Positions 42,937 to 49,853 of a stretch of 64,000 nt of DNA are shown here, in pieces. This stretch comes from Chryseobacterium luquanense (GTDB taxonomy: Bacteria > Bacteroidota > Bacteroidia > Flavobacteriales > Weeksellaceae): positions 62,001 through 126,000 of the forward strand of contig NZ_JAOVZV010000016.1 of assembly GCF_026460945.1 (NCBI RefSeq), written 5' to 3'. The notes beneath the pieces are model-generated. The model had not been told where the DNA came from and did not search any database. It was given only the letters and a program-made list of their open reading frames with translations. Positions within the stretch are counted from its first letter, which is position 1; the number at the start of each line of letters is the position of its first letter. The position numbers and the translations under genes are program-made.

Positions 42937-43236
42937 TTAAGCTTCCGGAGGAGGAGAAAATATAGTAAGAAATGGTGAAAGATGACGGGTGTCATCAATC
43001 AGCACAAAAGAGGTGTGCTCGAGATCAGGCTCGAAAAACTTCAGAAAATCATGTACGTTTAAAGTCTTTGGTAAAGTCTTTTCATAAACCGTAAATGATG
43101 AGTAATGAGAGTGTGTTTCTTCTTCGTTTAAGATTACATTAGTTCTCTGCAATTTCCACCCACAAATTGCAGCGATGCTCGGCAAGGCTGTAAAATTGAT
43201 GATAAACAGTAATGTAATGATACTCCAGAATTTCAT
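42937..43236 (-). CDS. Small exported or membrane-anchored protein in the bicarbonate module
   Basis: 99 aa. The N-terminal hydrophobic segment (FWSIITLLFIINFTALPSIAAI) is a signal peptide or single anchor. The mature part has a His/Tyr/Ser cluster (ETHSHYSSFTVYEK), LNVHDFLKFFEPDLEH and a C-terminal DDTRHLSPFLTIF then PPPEA. Five histidines in a short mature chain suggest a possible metal site. It lies 21 bp after the second carbonic anhydrase and before the SulP gene. I do not recognise its family. Confidence 0.65.
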   Translation of the reverse strand: MKFWSIITLLFIINFTALPSIAAICGWKLQRTNVILNEEETHSHYSSFTVYEKTLPKTLNVHDFLKFFEPDLEHTSFVLIDDTRHLSPFLTIFSPPPEA

Positions 43237-43257
43237 TCACTCAAATTTTTAGAAAGA

Positions 43258-43929
43258 TTATTTCGTCTTTCTGCTCATGACCCAGTCTGAACTTGTAAGA
43301 TTGTAAATCTTTTGAATGTCTTTTAAGATTTCCTCAAAATCAATCTCCAGATCTATAATTTTACCCGTTCTAAGGTCAAAAACCCAGCCGTGAACAATAG
43401 GATATTCGTCTAAGATATATCGTTCCTGTACACAAGCCATTTTAATTACGTTTATACATTGCTCCTGAACATTTAGTTCTACAAGCCTGTCATAACGTTT
43501 GCTCTCATCATCGATAGAATCCAGTTCTGCTTGATGCAATCTGTAAACATCACGAATGTTTCTCAGCCAAGGATTTAAAAGTCCTAAATCCTGAGGTGTC
43601 ATCGCTGCTTTCACACCACCGCAATTGTAATGTCCACAAACTATAATATGTTTTACCTTTAAATGTTCTACCGCATATTGTATAACAGCAGTGGAGCTCA
43701 TATCTAAAGTATTAACAATATTTGCAATATTTCTGTGAACAAAAACTTCACCCGGTTTGGCGCCCATCAGTTCTTCTGCCGTCGCTCTGCTGTCTGAACA
43801 TCCTATGTAAAGATACTCAGGGTTTTGAGTTTTGGCAAGATCTTCAAAGAAATGCGGATTATCTGCAACCTTAGACTCTACCCATTTTCTGTTGTTTTCG
43901 AAAATAACTTCGTACGAATTCTTCATCAA
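43258..43929 (-). CDS. Beta-class carbonic anhydrase (2)
   Basis: 223 aa from ATG 43929 (an adjacent ATG at 43926 is equally possible). Zinc ligands Cys44, His100 and Cys103 and the Asp46-Arg48 dyad are present (YIGCSDSRATAEE, CGHYNCGG), with the VHRNIANIV segment typical of the plant-type/E. coli Can branch. No export signal. It heads the module, driven by a promoter with both consensus elements, and its sequence is distant from the other carbonic anhydrase, so this is not a recent duplication. Confidence 0.95.
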   Translation of the reverse strand: MMKNSYEVIFENNRKWVESKVADNPHFFEDLAKTQNPEYLYIGCSDSRATAEELMGAKPGEVFVHRNIANIVNTLDMSSTAVIQYAVEHLKVKHIIVCGHYNCGGVKAAMTPQDLGLLNPWLRNIRDVYRLHQAELDSIDDESKRYDRLVELNVQEQCINVIKMACVQERYILDEYPIVHGWVFDLRTGKIIDLEIDFEEILKDIQKIYNLTSSDWVMSRKTK

Positions 43930-44005
43930 TTAAAATTTTAAAGATTATAATTATTTATTTCGTTTAAATTATTTCCAAATTCAATAGACTGAATCAATAA
44001 TTATA

Positions 44006-44035
44006 CAAATGTATTAATTTTAGCTAATTTACAAA
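44006..44035 (-). promoter_or_regulatory. Promoter TTTG-N18-TACATTTG of the carbonic anhydrase module
   Basis: Minus strand: -33 TTTG at 44035-44032, 18-bp spacer, -7 box TACATTTG at 44013-44006, 76 nt before the ATG at 43929. Best consensus promoter in the window, divergent from the box at 44055. Confidence 0.7.
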
Positions 44036-44054
44036 CCTTTTTAACAAAATTTAA

Positions 44055-44062
44055 TAATTTTG
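44055..44062 (+). promoter_or_regulatory. -7 box TAATTTTG of the ACP-LnmK-like gene
   Basis: Plus-strand TAnnTTTG 16 nt before the ATG at 44079, about 20 bp from the divergent -33 element of the carbonic anhydrase promoter. Confidence 0.55.
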
Positions 44063-44078
44063 CATCACAATAAAAACG

Positions 44079-45173
44079 ATGAAAAATAGTATTACCCGAC
44101 TTTTGCCCAATCTTGATACTGCTGATTTTAGTAAAAACTTTCAAAACTTAGAAATAGACAGTATTGATTTGGTTTCTCTTCGTGTTGAAATTGAGACCAA
44201 ACTGGGCAGAATGATTCCCAATAAAGAATGGCTTGCTTTCAAAAATCTGAATGATATTTTGGAATATGCAGAAAAGCAGGATTCTTCACAATTAAATAAT
44301 CTTCAAACACAAAATGTTGCATTTCAAAAAGAGGAACAAAATATAAACATGCCTCAAATGTGTCTTGAAGCTTTATCTGAAAACTGGTTGTTTAAGGAAT
44401 CAGGGAGTTTGCATTGGGACTTGCTTTGCAAAGGCCTGGATTCTTCATCGTCTGATCTTAAAGATGACCTTGGAAACAGACTCTACGCAACTTTTGTAAG
44501 AATAAGAATTACTGGTAATACAAATCTGAGTGATTTTCAGGAAAATGATCCTTTTGCTTTTAAAACAGAAATTTCAAGATATGGAATGGGAATGTTTTTC
44601 AGTAAAATAAACTTTGATTCTAATGATAATAATCTTCTTATCGAAATGATGACTAGTTTTTCGATAAGAAAATCTACAGGAGACAATAAAAGTCTTGCCA
44701 AAAGTCAGCCTGCAGTGGAGTTTTGCAGCATTCCGCAAACTTCAGAATTTCCGGTTTTCGGAAATGAGTACAGGTTAATTAAAAAAGAAGAATTAAAGAC
44801 TTTCTTTTACAAAAATTATGTATTCAATATTACTGAAGATGAGATTTTTAGATATGAATATTCTCTAAATCCTTATTATGATCTCAATGGAGTAGGGCTT
44901 TTATATTTTGCCTCTTATCCTGTGATCAATGATTTTTGTGAACTTCAGTATTTTAATAAAATTCAGGAAGTAGATCACGAGGAAAATTATTTTACGCTTT
45001 TCAGGGATATTATGTATTATGCAAACTGCGATAAGAATGATAAAATAGTTTACATTCTAAATTCTGTAGAGCAGCTTCAAGATAATAAGGTGAAAACAAT
45101 TAGCTCGTTTTACAGAAAATCTGATCAAAAATTAATGGCAAGGATTTTCACAGTAAAACAGAGAAAAAATTAA
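44079..45173 (+). CDS. Fusion of an acyl carrier protein domain to an LnmK / Pnap_2097-like domain
   Basis: 364 aa. Residues ~5-68 are an acyl carrier protein: the phosphopantetheine attachment motif DSIDLVSL has Ser28 in place, followed by helices with LGRMIPNKEW and LNDILEYAE. A Gln/Asn-rich linker runs from ~69 to 92. From ~93 on (MCLEALSENWLFKESGSLHWDLL, LGNRLYATFVRIRI, YGMGMFFSKI) it looks like the double-hotdog LnmK / Pnap_2097 family. LnmK itself both loads methylmalonyl from CoA onto an ACP and decarboxylates it. Here the ACP would be supplied in cis. Its stop overlaps the convergent hexapeptide gene by 4 bp. The family call is by recall and is moderately sure; the fused ACP is clear. 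Confidence 0.7.
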   Translation: MKNSITRLLPNLDTADFSKNFQNLEIDSIDLVSLRVEIETKLGRMIPNKEWLAFKNLNDILEYAEKQDSSQLNNLQTQNVAFQKEEQNINMPQMCLEALSENWLFKESGSLHWDLLCKGLDSSSSDLKDDLGNRLYATFVRIRITGNTNLSDFQENDPFAFKTEISRYGMGMFFSKINFDSNDNNLLIEMMTSFSIRKSTGDNKSLAKSQPAVEFCSIPQTSEFPVFGNEYRLIKKEELKTFFYKNYVFNITEDEIFRYEYSLNPYYDLNGVGLLYFASYPVINDFCELQYFNKIQEVDHEENYFTLFRDIMYYANCDKNDKIVYILNSVEQLQDNKVKTISSFYRKSDQKLMARIFTVKQRKN

Positions 45174-45727
45174 ACTCTGTTGTTAATGTAATCTTCGGTT
45201 GCGTTTGCAATATTAAAAATTCTGCAGGGATTTCCAATTACTAAAGAATTACTCGGTACATCTTCCGAAAGATAAGTGTTTGGAGCGATAATAACATTGT
45301 CTCCAATCGTGATTCCGCCTGCAATAACTGCATTGGGACCAACCCAAACTTCATCGCCTAATTTTGGGGTGCCTTTTTGCTTTCCACGGTTAGATTGCGC
45401 AATACTTACTCCTTGTGCAATATTACAGTTTTTGCCGATGATTACTTTCGGATTGATGGCCACCATTCCCCAATGTCCCAAATAGAAACCTTCGCCAATT
45501 TCGGTTTCCGGATAAATCTGAAAGCCATATTTAATTTGAAAATGCCTCAATACAAGCTTCCAATACAATCCCAAAATTGGGGTTTTGTGATATTTTTGGC
45601 TTTTTCTTAGAATGTATACATAATGAAGATTAGGATTAAAACATTTTAACCAGATTTGAAAAGTTGTCAGCCATTTTCCGCTTTCTCTGAAAAAATCTTT
45701 TTGTATAATCGAATGATTTTCTGCCAT
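45170..45727 (-). CDS. Serine-acetyltransferase-like hexapeptide acyltransferase
   Basis: 185 aa. The N-terminal ~75 residues are helical and basic (LRKSQKYHKTPILG, YWKLVLRHFQIKYG). Residues ~76-175 are left-handed beta-helix repeats (IGEGFYLGHWGMVAI, IIGKNCNIAQGVSIAQSNRG, LGDEVWVGPNAVIAGGITIGDNVIIAPNTYL, VPSNSLVIGNPCRI), the layout of CysE-type and polysaccharide O-acetyltransferases. The catalytic His of the family is in GHWG. In this cluster it more likely acetylates a sugar than serine. Its -7 box ends 4 nt before the ATG. Confidence 0.85.
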   Translation of the reverse strand: MAENHSIIQKDFFRESGKWLTTFQIWLKCFNPNLHYVYILRKSQKYHKTPILGLYWKLVLRHFQIKYGFQIYPETEIGEGFYLGHWGMVAINPKVIIGKNCNIAQGVSIAQSNRGKQKGTPKLGDEVWVGPNAVIAGGITIGDNVIIAPNTYLSEDVPSNSLVIGNPCRIFNIANATEDYINNRV

Positions 45728-45731
45728 AGGA

Positions 45732-45739
45732 CAAATTTA
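45732..45739 (-). promoter_or_regulatory. -7 box TAAATTTG directly before the hexapeptide acyltransferase gene
   Basis: Minus-strand TAnnTTTG with TCCT between its G and the ATG at 45727; predicted leaderless transcript. It also begins 24 bp after the stop of the GT4 gene. Confidence 0.6.
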
Positions 45740-45762
45740 TAGTGTGTTTTTAGTTTTAAAAT

Positions 45763-46914
45763 TTATAACTCATCTAAAACTGAAGTTATTTTTTCAACAG
45801 AATTTTTGAGATTAAAAGGAATTATATAGTTTTTTAATTTTTCAGAATATTCTTCAAAATCTTGAGGCTGCAGTAATGCTTTTTTCATTCCTGAATATAT
45901 TCCTTCTTCTGAGTTTTCAATAATTAAACCCAATTCACCGCTATTCAACATTTCATTGACGCCGGAAACTTCTGTCGCAATAATTTTCTTTTTTAAAGTA
46001 ATGGCTTCAAATAAAACCGTCGGAAAACCTTCATATCTCGAACTTAAAATATAAAAATCAGCATTTTTAAAATAAGGATAAGGATTATCTGTAAAACCTA
46101 ACATTGTTGCAGTTTCATCAACCTTCAACTCGGATTTGAGCTTTTTAATATTTTCAAAATCTAAACCATTTCCAATGATTAAAATTTTATGGTGTAAACC
46201 TTCATCCAGAAGCTTTTTATGAACATTCAAAAGCCTATCAAAGCCTTTTTGTGGGAAAATTGTCCCTACAGAAATAAAAGTCGGAACATTTTGATCAAAT
46301 TCATAATTAATAACTGTTTTTTCTGACTTTGTTAAAATTTCTTCAGTATCTAAAGGATTGTAAATTTTGACAATTTTTTGTTTCTGGTTTTCATTTTCAG
46401 CCAAATCAATGAATAGTTTCTCTATTTTTTCTGAAATCACCATAATTTTATCAAAACTGAAAAACTTTTTAATCTCTGTTTCAGAATATCCTTTTACTTC
46501 CGAAAGATCATTGTGAATCCAGACGATTTTTTTTGATGATTTCAGCGGAGAATTTAGAATTTCATCACGCATTCCGTGAATAGCAGCGAATTCAATGTCG
46601 TACTTTTTACCTTTCAGTTTTCTTTTGTAAAGAAGATTCGGGAACTTTTTTAATGATTTCTGATAAACAACTCTTGCCGCTTTTTTCGGAATATCCTGAA
46701 TTCTGTTTGTTGTAATCATTTCACCTTTATTCAGAAAAATAATAGTAATCCACTTCGGAATTTCGTCTAAATATTTCCCTGAATATAAATTTAAAAGTAA
46801 ATCAATTTCATATTTATCTTCCGGAAGGTTTTTTAGAAAAGTTGCCAAAACTTTTTCTGCACCTCCATGACGAAGCGAACCAATACGAATGAGAATTTTC
46901 TTTTTTTGTGACAT
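45763..46914 (-). CDS. GT4-family glycosyltransferase
   Basis: 383 aa from the ATG at 46914, whose A is the last base of the preceding gene's stop (TAATG), so the two are translationally coupled; a longer frame from 46959 would run inside the upstream gene. GT-B fold: donor-binding region SVGTIFPQKGFDRLLNVHKKL, the glycogen-phosphorylase-like ExxE-type motif within SSRYEGFPTVLFEAITLKK. The N-terminal GGAEKVL is the GT4 acceptor-side signature. It is a relative of the GT4 at 49854 (same GGxEKV, IxWxHxDL and FPQKG/FRKG phrases). Sugar specificity cannot be read. Confidence 0.9.
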   Translation of the reverse strand: MSQKKKILIRIGSLRHGGAEKVLATFLKNLPEDKYEIDLLLNLYSGKYLDEIPKWITIIFLNKGEMITTNRIQDIPKKAARVVYQKSLKKFPNLLYKRKLKGKKYDIEFAAIHGMRDEILNSPLKSSKKIVWIHNDLSEVKGYSETEIKKFFSFDKIMVISEKIEKLFIDLAENENQKQKIVKIYNPLDTEEILTKSEKTVINYEFDQNVPTFISVGTIFPQKGFDRLLNVHKKLLDEGLHHKILIIGNGLDFENIKKLKSELKVDETATMLGFTDNPYPYFKNADFYILSSRYEGFPTVLFEAITLKKKIIATEVSGVNEMLNSGELGLIIENSEEGIYSGMKKALLQPQDFEEYSEKLKNYIIPFNLKNSVEKITSVLDEL

Positions 46915-47474
46915 TATTCTGCAGCTTTGAATTTCTTTGGCAAGTTGGCTTTGAGCCATTCATTTAGTTGCTTTTTGTCTTTCTCAAGCTCTAAAGGATA
47001 ATCAATAGTTGTTTTTTTGAGAACGTCACCATAATCTTCTATTTCGCAAACATATTTTGCGGGATTTCCTGAATAAACGGTGTGACTCGGCATAGAATCA
47101 GATAAAACGGAATTTGCTCCTAAAACACAATTGTCGCCAATTTCTACATTTTGTAAAATGACGGAACCATTTCCGATAGCACAGTTTTTTCCAATTTTGA
47201 TATGCCCAAAGTTTCTCACTTCTTCATAACCTTCAAGTTTTCTGAGATTGACCGTAAAACCTGAATGAGTAACAAAGGTAGCACCTTCTCCGATTCTGGT
47301 TTCATCGCCAATTTCCACTAAAAACGGCTCTGAGCCAAAGGAAACATGATTTCGAATTACTACGTTTTTTCCTAATTTCAAACCGTTGCTAACGCAGATT
47401 TTGTTGTAAACCCTTTGCTGAAAATCCTGAACTGTAGTTTGAAGTTTATTAATAATTTTATAAATCATCATCAT
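46914..47474 (-). CDS. Hexapeptide-repeat O-acyltransferase
   Basis: 186 aa. Left-handed beta-helix repeats cover ~33-145 (LGKNVVIRNHVSFGSEP, IGDETRIGEGATFVTH, IKIGKNCAIGNGSVILQNVEIGDNCVLGANSVLSD), followed by MPSHTVYSGNPAKYV, the usual end of WcaF/maltose-acetyltransferase-like enzymes. A C-terminal charged helix carries LEKDKKQLNEWLKANLP. The catalytic His is probably His71 in THSGF. Three Met codons start the frame; I take the first (47474) because the -7 box ends only 5 nt upstream. Coupled to the GT4 gene by TAATG. Confidence 0.85.
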   Translation of the reverse strand: MMMIYKIINKLQTTVQDFQQRVYNKICVSNGLKLGKNVVIRNHVSFGSEPFLVEIGDETRIGEGATFVTHSGFTVNLRKLEGYEEVRNFGHIKIGKNCAIGNGSVILQNVEIGDNCVLGANSVLSDSMPSHTVYSGNPAKYVCEIEDYGDVLKKTTIDYPLELEKDKKQLNEWLKANLPKKFKAAE

Positions 47475-47479
47475 GCGAA

Positions 47480-47487
47480 CAAAGTTA
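47480..47487 (-). promoter_or_regulatory. -7 box TAACTTTG before the hexapeptide acyltransferase gene
   Basis: Minus-strand TAnnTTTG, 5 nt before the first ATG at 47474; predicted leaderless transcript. It lies 11 bp from the opposing ACP box. Confidence 0.55.
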
Positions 47488-47498
47488 AATATAATTTA

Positions 47499-47506
47499 TA
47501 AATTTG
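47499..47506 (+). promoter_or_regulatory. -7 box TAAATTTG of the free ACP gene
   Basis: Plus-strand TAnnTTTG 18 nt before the ATG at 47525. The TTG inside this box is in frame with the ACP but is promoter, not start codon. Confidence 0.55.
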
Positions 47507-47524
47507 CTTCTGAAAAATACAATT

Positions 47525-47755
47525 ATGAAGGTAGAAGATTTCTGCGAATTAATCAGAACCGAGCTTAAAGAAGAAGCTGCAATTAATCCTACAACAAACT
47601 TTAAAGAACTTGAAAACTATGGTTCTTTATCTGCTGTTGTAATTCTTCAGTTGGTGGAAGATAAATTTGATGTAAAAATCAATCCTAGAGGTTTCAGAAG
47701 CGTTAATACGGTAAATGATTTAGTTGATATTATTGGGTTAGACAAGTTTTCTTAA
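47525..47755 (+). CDS. Free-standing acyl carrier-like protein with atypical attachment motif
   Basis: 76 aa from the ATG at 47525. An upstream in-frame TTG (47504) lies inside the promoter box and is rejected. Length and helix pattern (VEDFCELIRTELKEEA, then loop, helix II SAVVILQLVEDKFDVKI, then SVNTVNDLVDIIG) are those of an ACP. At the start of helix II the expected D-S-L is G33-S34-L35 (motif NYGSLSAVV), so the Asp before the pantetheine-bearing Ser is replaced by Gly; Ser36 is an alternative. It is convergent with and overlaps the GNAT gene by 4 bp and is next to the adenylation gene, its likely partner. Confidence 0.75.
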   Translation: MKVEDFCELIRTELKEEAAINPTTNFKELENYGSLSAVVILQLVEDKFDVKINPRGFRSVNTVNDLVDIIGLDKFS

Positions 47756-48384
47756 TCCGTTTTCTTATTGTCTCTGTACAACATTATTTTGTGGCTATAC
47801 GGGTAAATAGGATTTTCTTCTCTGTCAATAGGGAAAATTCCAACATTTTCATCTTCTGAAAATCCCAATCTTTTATAATATTCTATCGCAAAAGTATTGT
47901 TTACCAAAGGGATGAGGTACATTCTGTCGGTTTGATTAACCAAATGCTCAATCAGTGGTTTAGAGATACCTTTACTTCGAAAATCTTTGTCTACATAAAG
48001 ATATTCAAGAAAATATTTGTTTGTGGAAATCTTTTTTGTTTCAGGAAGACTTTTTGCATTTTCAATGAAAATATTTAAATGTTCCTTTTTTAGATGAATA
48101 GGGAATAGCTCGCTTTTGTTTTGATAATAATCTGAGTTGGTAAGAAATATACTGCAACAAGCAGCACGTTCTCCATCAAATTCTACAATACTGTAGGTAT
48201 TTAGCGAAAATTCTGTGTTAAGATTTTCGTCGTCATTTAAAAATGTTTCAAGATAACTTTTTGTTGTTTCTATGTTTGTACCAAATAGGTTGTTGAATGT
48301 ATTGGTGTCTGAAAAGTTTTCTATTTCCACAATTGCATTGACGATAAACGGGATATCTGTTTTATTGGCTTTTCTGATATTCAT
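47752..48384 (-). CDS. GNAT-family N-acyltransferase
   Basis: 210 aa. GNAT motif A is visible as FLEYLYVDKDFRSKGISKPLIEHL (pyrophosphate-binding R-S-K-G-I-S), and motif B as NNTFAIEYYKRLGF. The start ATG overlaps the stop of the adenylation gene (TAATG), so the two are translationally coupled. The N-terminal ~100 residues carry an unusual acidic insertion (FSDTNTFNNLFGTNIETT and onward). It could transfer an acyl or aminoacyl group from the ACP thioester, rather than from CoA, to an amino sugar; this is inference from context. Confidence 0.8.
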   Translation of the reverse strand: MNIRKANKTDIPFIVNAIVEIENFSDTNTFNNLFGTNIETTKSYLETFLNDDENLNTEFSLNTYSIVEFDGERAACCSIFLTNSDYYQNKSELFPIHLKKEHLNIFIENAKSLPETKKISTNKYFLEYLYVDKDFRSKGISKPLIEHLVNQTDRMYLIPLVNNTFAIEYYKRLGFSEDENVGIFPIDREENPIYPYSHKIMLYRDNKKTD

Positions 48385-49823
48385 TAGATCATTTTTTTTA
48401 ATTCATTTCGGTCTATTTTTCCGGATGTATTGATAGGGAAGTTTTCTAATTTTAAAATTTTAGAGGGAATGCAATAATCTGGTAAATTGTTTTTTAAATG
48501 TGAAATGATTTGATTTTCATCAGCATAGAGATCATTAATACATAAAATTAATATATCATTATTTCCATTATCTTTACTTAAAACTGAAACACTAATTGCA
48601 TTTTCAAGCTTTTGATTGGCAAAATATTCAATTTCAGCCAGCTCAACCCGGAAACCATTTATTTTAGCCTGAAAATCTATTCTGTTTGTATAAAAGAAGT
48701 CTCCATCTTCATCTTTAATGCACCAATCTCCTGTTTTGTAAAATCTTTCTCCGTTTTTATTGATAAAAGTTTCGTTGGTTTTTTCTTCATTTTTCCAGTA
48801 AAATTGTGTTAGAAGTTTTCCTGAAAGTAAGAGTTCTCCCTCATTTGTTTTATCTTCGAAAAAACTCATATTACTGTTAATCATCGATTTTCCAATGCTG
48901 ATAATTCCGTTTTTTTCTTTTATTTTTTCATCAATTTTATAGTGGGTACAAAAAATTGTGTTTTCAGTTGGGCCGTAGACGTTGTAGATTTGAGCTTGAG
49001 GTATAAAATCTCTCCAGTTTTCAATTTGTTTGGTAAGAAGAGCTTCACCACAGAATAAATTTAGCCTTAAACTTTTGTTTTTTATTTCTGAATCCAAGTA
49101 AGGAATAATTAAATTCAAAATACTCGGAACCATTAATGCAACTGTAATTTTATCTGCTTCCAAAAGGTCTAAAATCTGCAAATATTTTGTTTCTTTTTTG
49201 TGAAGACCAACCACTTTTGCTCCGTTTAACCAAGGAATAAGGTAGCTCATCACCGAAAGGTCAAAAGTAAGTTCAAACATTTGTAAAACACAATCTATAT
49301 TTTTCAGCTCACCAAAAGTTGCATGAAATGATTCTGCAAAATAAAATAGATTAGAAAACTGTATGGGAACTCCTTTTGGATTTCCAGTACTTCCTGACGT
49401 GAATAAAATATAGGCGTTATTGTTGATAGAAGAGTTTTTGGGAGATGTAGCCTCTTTTCCAAAATCATTTTTGCTATCTAAAATTTGAACCTCAAAATTT
49501 CCTGAAACTTCAACAGAAGATAAAATAATTTCAATATCTGCTTGATGTATAACGTTTAAGTTTTTGCTTAAAGGGAAATCAGGATGTATAGGAACGTAAG
49601 TTTTACCTTCCAGCCAAACCGCTAAAATGGAAGCGTACATAAAAACGTCATCCGTAAGATAAATACCGATATTCTGAGAATCTGTATGCTCTAATTGTAC
49701 TCTGATCTGTTGTGCGAAATTAAAAACTTCTGTATAAGTGTGATTTGTATTTTCAATACTTAAACAGGTGTTGTTACCGTTTTTTTCAAATGAGAGATAT
49801 AAGTTTTCTATAAATTTATTCAT
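48384..49823 (-). CDS. Amino-acid adenylation enzyme (NRPS A-domain / DltA-like AMP ligase)
   Basis: 479 aa stand-alone ANL-superfamily enzyme. Core motifs in order: A3 AYILFTSGSTGNPKGVPI, A4 FELTFDLSVM, A5 NVYGPTENTIF, A7 FYKTGDW, A8 INGFRVELAEIE and A10 NTSGKIDRNEL with the catalytic Lys. The A4 Asp in FDLSV is the residue that binds the alpha-amino group in DltA and NRPS A domains, so an amino acid is a more likely substrate than a fatty acid. No carrier domain is fused; the neighbouring free ACP is the natural acceptor. Coupled by TAATG to the GNAT gene; 30 bp after a GT4 gene. Confidence 0.85.
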   Translation of the reverse strand: MNKFIENLYLSFEKNGNNTCLSIENTNHTYTEVFNFAQQIRVQLEHTDSQNIGIYLTDDVFMYASILAVWLEGKTYVPIHPDFPLSKNLNVIHQADIEIILSSVEVSGNFEVQILDSKNDFGKEATSPKNSSINNNAYILFTSGSTGNPKGVPIQFSNLFYFAESFHATFGELKNIDCVLQMFELTFDLSVMSYLIPWLNGAKVVGLHKKETKYLQILDLLEADKITVALMVPSILNLIIPYLDSEIKNKSLRLNLFCGEALLTKQIENWRDFIPQAQIYNVYGPTENTIFCTHYKIDEKIKEKNGIISIGKSMINSNMSFFEDKTNEGELLLSGKLLTQFYWKNEEKTNETFINKNGERFYKTGDWCIKDEDGDFFYTNRIDFQAKINGFRVELAEIEYFANQKLENAISVSVLSKDNGNNDILILCINDLYADENQIISHLKNNLPDYCIPSKILKLENFPINTSGKIDRNELKKMI

Positions 49824-49853
49824 TCTGTAATTTGTGTTTTAATTTAAACCTTT

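Noticed and set aside
46915..46959. Upstream extension of the GT4 frame
   Set aside because: It lies inside the coding end of the hexapeptide gene; the TAATG overlap gives a natural start at 46914.
47504..47524. TTG start seven codons upstream of the free ACP
   Set aside because: The TTG is part of the TAAATTTG promoter box, so it would not be transcribed.
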